Positions 31,043-42,465 of a DNA stretch of 64,000 bases are shown piece by piece (positions within the stretch are counted from its first letter, which is position 1; every line of letters starts with the position of its first letter). A program made the translations under genes and the position numbers. The stretch is from Sporopachydermia quercuum (lineage: Eukaryota; Ascomycota; Sporopachydermiomycetes; Sporopachydermiales; Sporopachydermiaceae): positions 1,302,001 through 1,366,000 of the forward strand of contig BCGN01000005.1 in NCBI GenBank assembly GCA_001599295.1, read 5' to 3'. A model generated the notes under the pieces. That model worked only from the letters and a program-made list of their open reading frames with translations, did not search any database and was not told the origin of the DNA.

Positions 31043-32677
31043 CTTAACGACAATTATGATCGATTCTTCTCTTCTGATAGTACTAGGGGTAGTCTAATGT
31101 GCACAGTATCCAGTAGTAGGCAGTGAGGGTAAGTGCTATCTTAACAGTAATCTATCAATTGATCAAAAACAAATTGAATTACCAGTTTATGCTTATAAAA
31201 TATATTCACCAGTACCTGGCTTAAATTCTAGTTCTACCTATTGTTTTCTATACTCTATCCATTAATCATGCTTTCCCTCCACTCCTTCAGGGCGAATGAT
31301 AAGGTGAAATGTCCGAAAATGAATGGAAGGAGCATAGGTTCGCTAGGACTTCATGTCTCCGTTCAGGGAGAGAAATTAGTGAGGGACCAAAGTTGGTGTT
31401 TGGGGTTTTGGGAAAATAAGGTTAAATGTCAGTTACTGTAAATAGAAGCAGTGCCTNGAATAGGAACGGGATTACGTAATATAGAAATGAAGTGAAGAGT
31501 GTGAGATGAGAATGTGTCCACAGGTGAATCGATGGGAAATGACTGTTGAAATGACCGATAGTGATTTCATTGCAGTAAGATTAAACGCAAATAGGGGGTT
31601 TTCTTTATTGAGTCGAAATTGTCCACCATTTCTACACCAGAATCCTTGCCGTCTGCAAGCGCCGCCCTCAATAGATACCCCCTAGTAATATCTGTGTCTT
31701 CAGAACCGCCCCGGAAAATATCTACTCATCATCGGATTACATCCTTTTAAATCAAAATCTGACTAACTTCCACTAAAAAGAGTAATATTTNTCAAACTAC
31801 ACTCTGATATACATCATAATATCATAAAAAGAGCAAACTACTTCCTCTTGTCTTCAATTCTTCTTACCACCTCTGTTTGTCTTATTCACATGACCGTTCT
31901 CATATACCTCCTTCTAGACTCCCAGTCTTCCAAATACCCCCTCTAGTTTTTACTCTGGCCACAAGGCTAAATTGATAACTCTAAAACAAAAGGAGCCAAG
32001 AGAGAAAGACTCANGAAGCCCACTCAGTTTGTGACTGATGATATGTAACCTCAAGGCCCCATTGATATACTTCAATTTATACGGGATAAACAATCATCAA
32101 ACAATTTAAACAACCAAAAATATATCTGTAACATTAGCCCCAGGACAACATATTCAAAGTATACAGCTGTGTACTGGAGAACTAATTGATTACAGTAAAC
32201 AAACTTGAAAGTTGAGTAGATCGCATTGTTCTTTCTTCATAGAGTAGCTCAGAAAGTAGTCACAATTGTGGTCTCGAGAGATAATCAAGTAGCAATAAGG
32301 AAGTAATCTGAGTATCTGGCTGGATATTGAAAACAACATTCTGAGTGAAAGAGAAAAAATTGGTAGTTATTATTCTTTAACCAACAGGAGCTTTCCGAAC
32401 TAATCTGCATACTCGCTTCTCACTTTCTTCGCAAGTGAGAAGCAAACAGTTAATTGTACTATATTACGCAATAGCCTTGGTATTTGATAGTGCTAGTTGT
32501 GGAGCATGATTTGGTCATTTAACACTCAAGAGTACCAGACAAAGGAACAATTGACTACTGATCGAATTATCAAAGAAAAAAGAACCATAAATTGAAATTG
32601 AAGTTGAGATTTGAGGTTTGGGATTTAATCCTAATATTGAGCGTACGGGCTGTGATAGAAGATAATTCAAGTGTGCC
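31043..32677. other. Divergent intergenic region, ARC18 and ROM2-like gene
   Basis: About 1.6 kb promoter region. The notable element is a perfect 11-bp inverted repeat with a 7-base loop at 32415-32443, 235 bases before the ROM2-like start. Ambiguous bases are at 31457, 31791 and 32014. No gene is seen. Confidence 0.6.
32415..32443. promoter_or_regulatory. Perfect 11-bp inverted repeat (hairpin or palindromic site)
   Basis: Arms GCTTCTCACTT (32415-32425) and AAGTGAGAAGC (32433-32443) flank the loop TCTTCGC. It could be a binding site for a dimeric factor or, if transcribed, a leader hairpin of the ROM2-like mRNA. The pairing is read directly; the role is inferred. Confidence 0.6.
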
Positions 32678-33191
32678 ATGCCATCACCTTACAACAACTT
32701 TACTGGACAGAAGCCACTCTCGTCGCTTGATCTGGTTCCAGCAGTACCAGATTTGAATTATATACCTCCTCCTGTTCAGGCTCATCAATGTAAGTGTTTC
32801 TCTGACTTTGAAGTTATTTATACAGAGAAAGGTTATCCAATGACTGATATTGTGACTATAACATTAATATGATACTAACCAAACAGATTCCCTACATGAA
32901 GTTAATAATAGTACACAACCAAAGCAACAACTTTCGCAACCTTTAGGATATCAAAGGCAGCAAAATAGGTAAGAAGATAGTTCTTTAGATTATTACTATT
33001 ACTTTGATGGAATCACAGTGATTAAACTGTTTTATCCATTGAAAGCTAACATTGCGAGCAAAAACGGAATAACTAACATATATCTACTAGCAATGAGTTT
33101 GATTCTAACCTTACTCCTATTAATAAACAACAAAGACCTGCTTACGCACCAGTGAGTACTCAACAATCAAGCTACTTTTCTCCACAACAGC

Positions 33192-33250
<59 letters not shown>

Positions 33251-36200
33251 CCGCATCAACCCCAATCCCAACAATCTATGTATTCCCGTCAACCAAGCCT
33301 TCCAGTTGATGAAATAGCCGATTCTGTTGGACCGTTACCCTCTCAAGTTCAAGCTCACTACCAACCAACGAAACCTTCTTCTTTTACACAGCCAGCCAGA
33401 AACCCTCCTCCTGTGCCTTTGCATATACAGTCAGTACCCCCTCAACATCAAGATACACATTTCGCAGTGCGAAATACTGCTCCTTATCCTACAGATCCCG
33501 TTCTAACTTTGGACCCTTATCATCGTCAGGCCCCTGTAAGGCAATCTGTGTATTCACAACAGCATGCGGTACCCCAAGTTATGTCACAGTCTCCATCACA
33601 ACCGCATCTGCAACCGCAACCTCAGCCTGGGGGCTCGTCACATACTTTGAATATTCTTGGAAAATCATTCTCACCGAAAATCGACACAGGTACTTACACA
33701 TTTTCAGGGAAGAGAGCAGTCACATCGCCTAGCCTGAACACAGATTATAGACAAAACTCTTCTGCATCGAAAAGAAGTCCTACAATAGGTTACGGCAATG
33801 ATCAAACAGGCACGTTTAGGAAGAAATCAGAGGGTAGAACATTTTCTTTCTCCTCGCTGACAGCTAGAAGAATTTCGGGAGATGATCCACACGCCCAATC
33901 GCAACCACAGCTTTACTCCATGTCTATTTCTCAGCAGGGATCTCAGGACAAAAATTATATAACAGCAGGAGGAAGAATAATACCCCAGAAGGGTTTACGG
34001 GACAGTGCTATGATGATTCAAAAGAAAGGGAGTGTAACATCCTTGAACGGCTTAGACAGAAACTCCAGTATGCATCATTCTGCTACCATTCTCACTGCAA
34101 CAAGCAGAAGACCTTCAGTTTATCCAGCAATGCTTTCTAAAGTGGCTGCCAAGTTTAAAGACGAGATTGTTATTGGAGAACGGAAGAAAAATGGCTTGAA
34201 TTATAGAGACAGTTTTCTTGGGTCAGAAGCTGTAGATGCTATTGCTTCCATCATACGTACTAACGATAGAAACCTGGCATTGCTTTTAGGGAGAGCGCTT
34301 GATGCTCAGAAGTTCTTCCATGATGTTACATATGAACATCGACTCAGGGATTCGCCTTATGAAGTCTATCAGTTTAACCAAGTTATCTTTGATGATTATC
34401 CTCGTCGTATGGATTCCTTTTCAAGTGTCAGTATGACATATGACCCTAGTAATGTTTCGAAAGTATCTTCGTACTCTACAGTCAGTAATATATCTCGTCA
34501 GAACTCATCTCCAGGTCTGAATGGGCCGGCCGATGCTTCTTATGTTCANGTAAACGGAGTGTTCACTTTATTGACAGAATGCTATTCCCCAACGTGCACA
34601 CGTAATATGATCTGCTATTCTATTGCTTGTCCCAGGAGATTAGAACAACAGGCAAGGAAGAATCTAACCCGTGCAGAATCACGTGCGTCGTTACTTCAAG
34701 ATGAGGAAGCCAAAGAAGCTTGGTCCAAGATCGTACCGCCTGAGCTTCTTGCCACGTATGATAAGAAGGAAATCCAGCGGCAGGAGGCTATCTATGAAAC
34801 AATCTACACTGAGCGAGATTACGTCAAAGATCTAGAGTATATTAAGGATATATTTATTCCCGAAATCAGACGTTCCAATGCGCTTTCTGAACGGGAACGT
34901 GAACGGTTCATTAGGAATGTATTCTGTGGTCTATATGATGTATTAGCTGTTAATTCGAAACTGGCAGAAGCATTGACCAAACGACAGAAGAAATCACTCG
35001 TTGTTGAACAGATCGGGGACATTTTCTTGGATTTCTTCCCAAAGTTTGAACCATATATTAAACATGGTGCTGGATGGCCGTATGCTGCATATGAGTTTAA
35101 ACGGGTAGTTGGTACCAATGCTGAATTCGCCCGTTTGATTCAGAGAATAGAAAACTTGAAGGAATCTAGAAGACGGAAGTTTGAATCTTTTTTCACAGAG
35201 CCAACCACTCGTGCTCCTAGATATCCTCTTCTTCTTGACCGAGTATTGAAGAACACACCACCAGACCATCCGGACCATGAGAATTTAATTAAAGCTGTTA
35301 GCTATATGCGTGATAAGATATTGAATCAAATGAACGAACGTACTGGTGAAGCAATGGATCGCTTGGAGTTGTTCAAATTTGAACAGAAATTGATCTTTGG
35401 TCCTGATATGACTGCACTGAATTTAAGACTTGGTTCTAAAGAGCGTAGAATTAAACAGAAGGGCGTTTTGAAGAAACGATTCCAGGATAAGGAAAACCAA
35501 GGAGAAGTTTGCTACTATCTTATGGACCATATTATTCTTTTCTACAGAAGAAAAATAATCAATAAACAAGAAAAGTTCAAAGTATTTCAGAGGCCTATTC
35601 CCCTTGAGCTTTTATTTGTTACTGATTCGGAAGAACCAGTATCAAGAGCTTTAACAACTGTTCATAATACCAAAACGCACACCGTCAGAAGACAACATAG
35701 TGGAGAATTGAATCCTATAAAGTTTCCATTGACTTTCACTTACCTTGGAAGAAGAAGCTATGACCAAACACTATATGCTACTAGTGTGATGAACCAAAGG
35801 CAGCTTATCGATGCCATTGAAGAGCAACAAAAACATCTACGTGAAACTCATGACGTGTTCACTATCATCAAAGTTGCTGACAAGTTCCTGGACATTCGTA
35901 ATGGTATTAATTGTGTTGTTCCTTTTGATTCTGGTAGAAAGTTAGTGTTTGGTACAGACGAAGGTGTGTTCGTTTCTGATAAAAAGTCAGACAACGGAAA
36001 AATTGTTATCACTCCTCCAATCAAACTAATCTCGAAACCAAATGTCGCGAAAATAAGCGTACTTGAAGAATACCAAACATTGATTGTTCTCTCAGATAAG
36101 AAACTGTATACATGGTCAATCGAAAATTTGGATACCAAGGATGCTAGTGCTAACACTAAGCGAGGGAAAGAAATAATGAATCATGTGAATTTCTTCGAGT

Positions 36201-36865
36201 GTGGAATCTGCGATGGTAGAATGTACATTTGTGCGGCGAAAACATCCGGACATTTGATCCGAGTGTTTGAATTTGAAGATCTTTCGAACAACATGAAAAA
36301 ACGGAATAAGATCAAGTCCACCACTAAGGATATCAGTTTGAATTCTGAGCCGGTATCGATTTCTTTCTTAAGATCTAAATTATGTATTGGATGCACTAAA
36401 GGGTTCGAAATAGTAGTGGTTGAATCAAGAAGTATGGAAAGTTTACTGGATCCAGCAGATACATCGTTGGATTTTGTAGCAAGGAAAGAAGGCTTAAAAC
36501 CTTTGGCTATATATCGATTAGGAAGAGAGTTCTTGCTGAATTATTCGGATTTCTCGTTCTTTGTTAACAAGAACGGTTGGAGAGTTAAGCCCAATTGGAT
36601 TATCTATTGGGAAGGATTACCACAAGCATTTGTATTGTTTCATCCTTATATTATTGCATTTGAGCCAAATTTCATTGAAATCCGTGACGTTGAATCCGGT
36701 GAATTGGTCAGAGTTATTACAGGGGAGAACATCCGATTGTTGCATGCTAATTCTCAAGATATATACTACGCCTTTACAGATGAACAAGGATATGATAAAG
36801 TGGTATGCCTCGATTTCTGGTCAGCATTTAAACGGAAACACGAAGATGCTAAGAATGCTGCCTGA
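32678..36865 (+). CDS. ROM2: ROM2/ROM1-like Rho1 guanine nucleotide exchange factor, two introns
   Basis: Exons 32678-32789, 32887-32968 and 33091-36865 join to encode 1322 residues. The domain order is that of yeast Rom2. A Gln/Pro/Ser-rich N-terminus contains a 22-Gln run (about residues 97-118). A DEP domain follows at about 415-495, then the family motif FTLLTECYSPTCTRNMICYS near 555-575. A Dbl-homology domain (about 630-820, RQEAIYETIYTERDYVKDL), a PH domain (about 845-1000) and a C-terminal citron-homology domain (about 1010-1310) complete it. Rom2 activates Rho1 at the plasma membrane and feeds the Pkc1 cell-wall integrity pathway and actin polarity. Without the first two exons the protein would lack an ATG start. 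ROM1 and ROM2 arose from one ancestor, so 'ROM2' here means the single pre-duplication type. One codon with N (34549). Confidence 0.95.
32790..32886 (+). other. ROM2 intron 1
   Basis: 97 bases; donor GTAAGT, branch TACTAAC at 32873-32879, acceptor ACAG. Splicing joins the split Tyr codon after MPSPYNNF...QAHQ. Confidence 0.93.
32969..33090 (+). other. ROM2 intron 2
   Basis: 122 bases; donor GTAAGA, branch-like AACTAAC at 33071-33077, acceptor CTAG. Splicing yields a Ser codon and connects in frame to the poly-Gln exon. Confidence 0.9.
33191..33250 (+). repeat. (CAA)20 microsatellite coding poly-Gln in ROM2-like gene
   Basis: Twenty uninterrupted CAA codons, preceded by CAA CAG, encode a 22-Gln tract. 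Perfect trinucleotide repeats of this length are usually variable between strains. Confidence 0.95.
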
Positions 36866-39040
36866 ATTAGTACTACAAGGAAGTCTGTATGTGAGCATTT
36901 TGTATCAGTATTGCCTGTGATAGTGGACTGAAGATTCTATTGCATCTCGTTTAGATCTTAATCATCCATGATCCTAAGTTTGAAGGGTAGAAGAGAACAG
37001 CCGTGTTCTCACCGTTCTCAATTAGAGGTTTATCAACAAAAGAGAGTAAGTAACTAATATAATTTATTATATTCATTTAATGTGATTAATGCGAAATAGT
37101 TAGTAATGGCTCACATGCTGTAGAAATTAATTAATCCAACAAACAGGTTTTTCTAATACAATTTTTTCATAAATAAGATTAAGGTTCTAATGCCTGCATT
37201 CAAATGCTGACTCAAGCAACAGAGAAAGTTAAAGTTATACGTAAGGTCGAGTTACAAATAAGCATGGAAACCTTGGAAAATGCAGAAACCCGATAATAAC
37301 GCCAATAGAACATCAAAGAAACCATCTTTCGCTGAATTGAGACTGATTTGATATGACAACTATAAAGAATAGAGTTGACTATGAAAAACAGACTTTTTTG
37401 AACAAGATAATGAGAAAGTGAAAAAAGAAGTAGATATGAATAGGCGTAGACAGGATAAATCTGAACATAATATAGTTAGATGACTCTGATATTCAATTAC
37501 AGTATACCAGTACTAGGAATAGACAAGTCAATACAGTGGAACGGCCGAGTAATAATAGTTATGAGAAAAGAGTACTACTTATAAGTCACGGAATCTTTCT
37601 TGATCAGAGAGAAAGACGATTCTGTACAATCAACAAGGTAGTTTGGTTTGTTCGACATTGGATTGATTCCAAAAATGAGCACATGTAGAGGAAATGGAAG
37701 CAAATGATTATTAAGGAAAAGGTTGTTCCTATCTACTGACCAGGTGTCAAATGAAGACTTGATTTACGGTTTATTGCGTAGAATTTGAGTTTGCTTTCTG
37801 AGTTAAGTGCACTTCTCTATTTCTTAATAGGTTCATCATGTTNNNNNTATTCTAAGCAAAAATACTCGTAGAAAGAGAATGAATATTAACAAACTAAGTC
37901 AATTCAATGTGTTTAGTTCCATACAAGGAACAAACATCATCTAACATTTCTATCGAACGTGCCCTTGACTTCACCAACCGACGCTCAACCAATGTTCGCT
38001 TAGAATGAACCCTTGTCAGTAAATAGTTCCTTGGATCTACATTTTACTGAACTTTTATGGCGAAGTTCCTACCTCATTCTTATTCTGATTTCTCGCTCCC
38101 TAGAGAGAAATCTATATGTTCTCTTGGAAATTATTCATTACTTCTCTGGTAAGTAAAGTTTCCCATGCTGTATCCTTTCAGTAACTCAATAACCTTTTTA
38201 CTATTACTTCTTGTCGGTTTCTTCCTGAATATTGTATCAACTCAACTTTATCCTCAGAACATAAATTTCTCCGGCGGTTATTGGATTCACTTTAGCACTG
38301 TCTGGACTGGAGCGAAGGTTACAAGTACTTCAAATCCCGTGATTTCAGCTATTTTGTCTCTAATCCCTTCGCTAGCTACCAGCCAAATGATAATTCTCGT
38401 GTTCATTTATATTGATTAATTCCCTATATAGAAACTATATTATACTGTCAACACATTCACACACTTGTTCGATTACTAAGTGTTTGTCCCCGAATTTTCC
38501 GCTAATGTAAGTACACATGTATACGGATTAAACCAGTTCCCTCATCAGGAATTAAACTTCCAAAAACCATTCTGTTCTCTTTTGGCGTTTGCTACTAGTT
38601 ACTCCATTAAGCCAAAAAAGTTTCCCTTCATTGGCATAATTTCTCGCTGACTTAAATTGTGAAAAATTCATCATTGATTCTCAAGATTGAACAGTAAGAA
38701 GCAGGAGTGAAGAAGACTGAACCTTCGGTTTTCAATTNTTGCATTGTTGCATCGTTGGTGGTAGAAATAATAGCAAAGCAATTATTAATATTTCAGGCAG
38801 AAATATCAGTATTCCTTTGTACACTTGGGAAGTTATTGATAGTGGAAACTGGCATTCATTTGATTGTTTTCATTGTTGGGGGTGGATCAGGTAGGTGATC
38901 GTAATCATAAGCTGATTGATTAAGATACCTGTCAGTGAAGTGTTGAATACGTTCATTTCATTGGAAAAGATAGATTGATAAGCCAGACGACTGATTTCAG
39001 TTGAGATAATAAATAATAGAAGATATTAGATCAAAATAAA
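36866..39040. other. Intergenic region, ROM2-like gene to ELO2
   Basis: About 2.2 kb between genes on the same strand. It contains the only run of N in the window (NNNNN at 37843-37847), which marks an assembly gap or a low-confidence join. Small open frames at 38165-38419 (84 codons, hydrophobic start) and 38707-38898 are not supported as genes. An ambiguous base lies at 38738. Confidence 0.55.
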
Positions 39041-40015
39041 ATGGCAATCAGCGAAATAATTCAAGTTNAGATTCCTTCATTGGATAACATATTTGGCATC
39101 AAATTATGGCCATTATTCAATGTTGTATTTGGTAAAATATTTGGAGTCAAAGCTGATGATTTCCAATATGTAGGTGGAGTCACACCGGTTTCAACATTTT
39201 TCGAATCAGTACAAATCATTGGATTGTATTATATTGTTATTTTCGGCGGGGCTTATTTGATGAAAACATTGAGAGTTCCTCCTATCAAATTGAACTTTTT
39301 ATTTCAAATCCACAATATTACACTAACAAGTGTTTCATTGCTTTTAATGCTATTATTGTTGGAACAAGTTGTACCGATTATCGTTCGTCACGGTTTATTT
39401 TATGCAATTTGCGATGGTGGTGCCTACACTGATAAAATCGTTGCTATTTATTATGTCAACTATTTGGTGAAGTACATTGAGTTGATTGATACTGTTTTCC
39501 TCGTTTTAAGAAAGAAGCAGTTGACATTTCTTCATACTTTCCATCATGGAGCCACTGCCTTATTGTGTTTCATACAGTTAGGTGGTCACAGTACTGTTCA
39601 ATGGGTCCCTATTGGATTAAACCTATGGGTTCATATTATTATGTACTTCTATTACTTTTTGGCTGCATGCGGTAAGAAAGTATGGTGGAAGAAGTTTGTT
39701 ACAACTTTTCAAATCATTCAATTTGTTATTGATTTATGCTTTGTTTATTTTGCTTCCTACACCCATTTCAGTTATGTATACTGGCCAATGTTGCCTGATT
39801 TTGGTGATTGCTATGGCACTGAGTGGGCTGCCATATTTGGCGTTGCTTTATTGACTTCTTACTTGTTCTTGTTCATTGCGTTCTATATCAAAATCTACAA
39901 GAAACCAGTTGCTAAAGGTAAGAAACCTGTCAAGTCAGCGAACGGTGTCTCGGAACCTTCCGCCAAAACTTCAGGTGTGTCTACTGAAGTTCCTGTGAGA
40001 TCTAGAAGAATATAG
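39041..40015 (+). CDS. ELO2: Very-long-chain fatty acid elongase, ELO2 (FEN1) type
   Basis: A 324-residue multi-pass membrane protein starting at the ATG at 39041. The ELO family signature is present: a His box HTFHH near residues 164-168, preceded by the KYIELIDTVFLVLRKK motif and followed by MYFYYFLAACGKKVWWKK. About seven hydrophobic segments are visible, and the C-terminus is a Lys-rich, cytosolic-looking tail. Enzymes of this family are condensing enzymes in the endoplasmic reticulum that add two carbons to fatty acyl-CoA; Elo2 makes C20-C24 chains for sphingolipids. ELO2 and ELO3 are close relatives, so the number is likely but not certain. One N at 39068 makes the tenth residue ambiguous. 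Confidence 0.9.
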   Translation: MAISEIIQVXIPSLDNIFGIKLWPLFNVVFGKIFGVKADDFQYVGGVTPVSTFFESVQIIGLYYIVIFGGAYLMKTLRVPPIKLNFLFQIHNITLTSVSLLLMLLLLEQVVPIIVRHGLFYAICDGGAYTDKIVAIYYVNYLVKYIELIDTVFLVLRKKQLTFLHTFHHGATALLCFIQLGGHSTVQWVPIGLNLWVHIIMYFYYFLAACGKKVWWKKFVTTFQIIQFVIDLCFVYFASYTHFSYVYWPMLPDFGDCYGTEWAAIFGVALLTSYLFLFIAFYIKIYKKPVAKGKKPVKSANGVSEPSAKTSGVSTEVPVRSRRI

Positions 40016-42465
40016 AATGACAGGTTGAAAGATTACGCTTATACTGTACGCAGTTTGAAGTTTTCGCTCCTTAAGAAAAGTAAAACAAAGCATTCTGGTT
40101 TCTCGGTGATTTTGTTTACTCTAAAGATAAATGAAAATATCAGAAACTTGATTCAACTACTCTACTATCATAAAAGAGGATAATAAATAATTAATAATAA
40201 CTCAATNGGAAGTGAATGGTGGGGAAAGAACATACTATTAAATACTATAGAATACCCTTACAAGTAATGATTAGATTCATATTANACATTATTAAATGCA
40301 CTGATAAGTTGAGCTTGATAGCTTTGACAGTAATGACATCTGTTAATCGTATTGCATTTTCACGAGATTATCAGCAAGTCCAGTTTCATGATCATCTGTT
40401 GGCGTTCAATCTAAGGATTGTCCTNACAANTTTCACTTCTCGCGTCAAGCTGACGTTCAACGATTTATGCTTCCTCGGTGCATCTGTCGCATAATTATGC
40501 ATGCTGTTGCATATAAATGTATAGTAAACTTTANTTGACATCTAGTAATGAAGGCACATGGCTCAAGCTAGTGTAGATCTCGAAAAGAATAGAGAACAAA
40601 AAAGAGGAATCAATTCAGTGTGAAATTGAGAACAGAGAGAAATAAACAGTGTGCTGTTTTTATTAAATGTCCCACATTTAGATGAGTTACTTGGCGATTG
40701 GACTCATTAATTGAATAGTTCAAAAGCTCATTCTTTACTTCACGAACTGAGAATGCCTTGTGANAGAATTGANTAGAAGGAAGTAGAAGAACAGCAGAAA
40801 AACACATTGAGGAGAACAAAATAGCTGCCACCGTCCTTTTTTAAAGCCGGGAAGGTCGGGCCAGGGAAAACCATAGACAAGTTCCACTTCCGTATAGCTG
40901 GACCTGTTCCGAGCATGAACAGATTCGGAAGAACTCACAGACTGCGGGAATTAAACTAGTTTGTAATAATATTGGAAAAATTCAATATACAGTAAGTACG
41001 GAATATAGAGTTGAACTCTTAGTTTATACCGAATACTTAGTTTCATAAAAGTTAAACCTCCATTATACAGACGTTTGTGCTGAAATGTCCATCTTCCCTT
41101 TCCTTAATCCATGTTGTTAGGGAACAAATTTGCGACTCTCCTTTCAAAGAAGTAAGGTAATGTGAATCGAGAAAAGCTGTTATCATATTCATCCTTCTCG
41201 AATTTACTCTATACTAACTTACGATCATTTAAATTTGAAATATATTCCACTCTTTGTATAATAACCAATCTTTCTTTTTGAGATATCTTTTCTTTTGTTT
41301 CGGACAAGTTACTCAGTGAAATAGCCAAGTTATCTGAAGCCAATATGAATTTTGACTAACATGATCGTTAGTAAGATTCACTTGTTTGATGATCAATCAT
41401 AAAAACAAGAATGATTTCAATAACCTAGTTAGTAAATATTACCGAACAAAATAAGACATATACTCAAGTACTCAGACAGAACCTAATTAGTACNACACCG
41501 TAAATTCAAAAAATAGTTATGCTTCAGTGCAGGACCTTCAGGTGATATAACACATTAGGGGGGTACCGTTATGAGGCTAAACAAGTTCGTTTAGCTTTCA
41601 NTACAGATAATTGAATGGAAGTAGGATTTCCAGACACAAAAGTCANCTATTTTAGTATTATGAAAGGGAAGTAAATCATTGCAGAATAACATCCAGCTTC
41701 TCGGACTTAACCAGCTGAAAAGAAGATGAGTTGTGAATTGGAATCTCAAATCTAAGATATAGCATAACTTTCTTGGGGATTGAAATGAGACCAAATATTC
41801 TATCTCAGCCATATACTTTTTTGAGGGACTCATATCTTTCTCCCCAGTTCGATCAATAATTGTTCAGTTGCCTATGTATATAATGATAGAAATGAATCTC
41901 TCCAGTGTGACAGTGAACGGTTATACATCTAGAGCACATGAATTATATACGCCGTGTGCCGATATTACTTAAACGTTATATTAAAGTTTCGCTGAATGCT
42001 TGTTTATTTTAAAGTTGAACAATCTTAAAAAATATGTACGCAACCTATACTCANTTCAATTCAATCCGTTTATCAGTCAGTTACGGCTTCTAATAAGTTG
42101 AGTTATCCTACAAATATCTCAACTATAAGATAACTGTTTTTACTTCTATTACTAAACATATGCTATTTATGATTGACTTATTTTTATAATCTCCATAACC
42201 AAAACCCGGATACTATACATCGCTGAATATGAACGTTTATATAATTGCTTATAAAAAGTAAAATGAATTGAAAAGAAAAGAAAAGAAAAGAAAAGAACNA
42301 CATGATCCATCATTAATAAATAGCGACTGCTATTTCAAGGGATGCAGAAATTATGTGATAGTTCAATATCNAGAGAACATGAAAAACTGAACTTCGGTAG
42401 CAAATTTGTTGATTCCCATTGATTCCTGCAAATGTCCCATAATTAAAACGTAATCATATGCCCTT
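40016..42465. other. Long convergent intergenic region, ELO2 to STP4
   Basis: About 2.4 kb, unusually long for a convergent pair. It has many ambiguous bases (40207, 40265, 40425, 40430, 40534, 40764, 40773, 41494, 41601, 41646, 42054, 42299, 42371), the (AAAAG)5 repeat at 42271-42295 and an imperfect TTATGCAT palindrome at 40495. The small open frames here lack any recognisable feature and several need an N to stay open. Confidence 0.55.
42271..42295. repeat. (AAAAG)5 microsatellite
   Basis: Five perfect pentamers in the region downstream of the STP4-like gene; no function apparent. Confidence 0.9.

Noticed and set aside
34549-34590. A GTAAAC sequence in the ROM2-like gene, considered as an extra intron
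   Set aside because: The read-through sequence includes the conserved FTLLTECYSPTC motif of Rom2 proteins, so it is coding.
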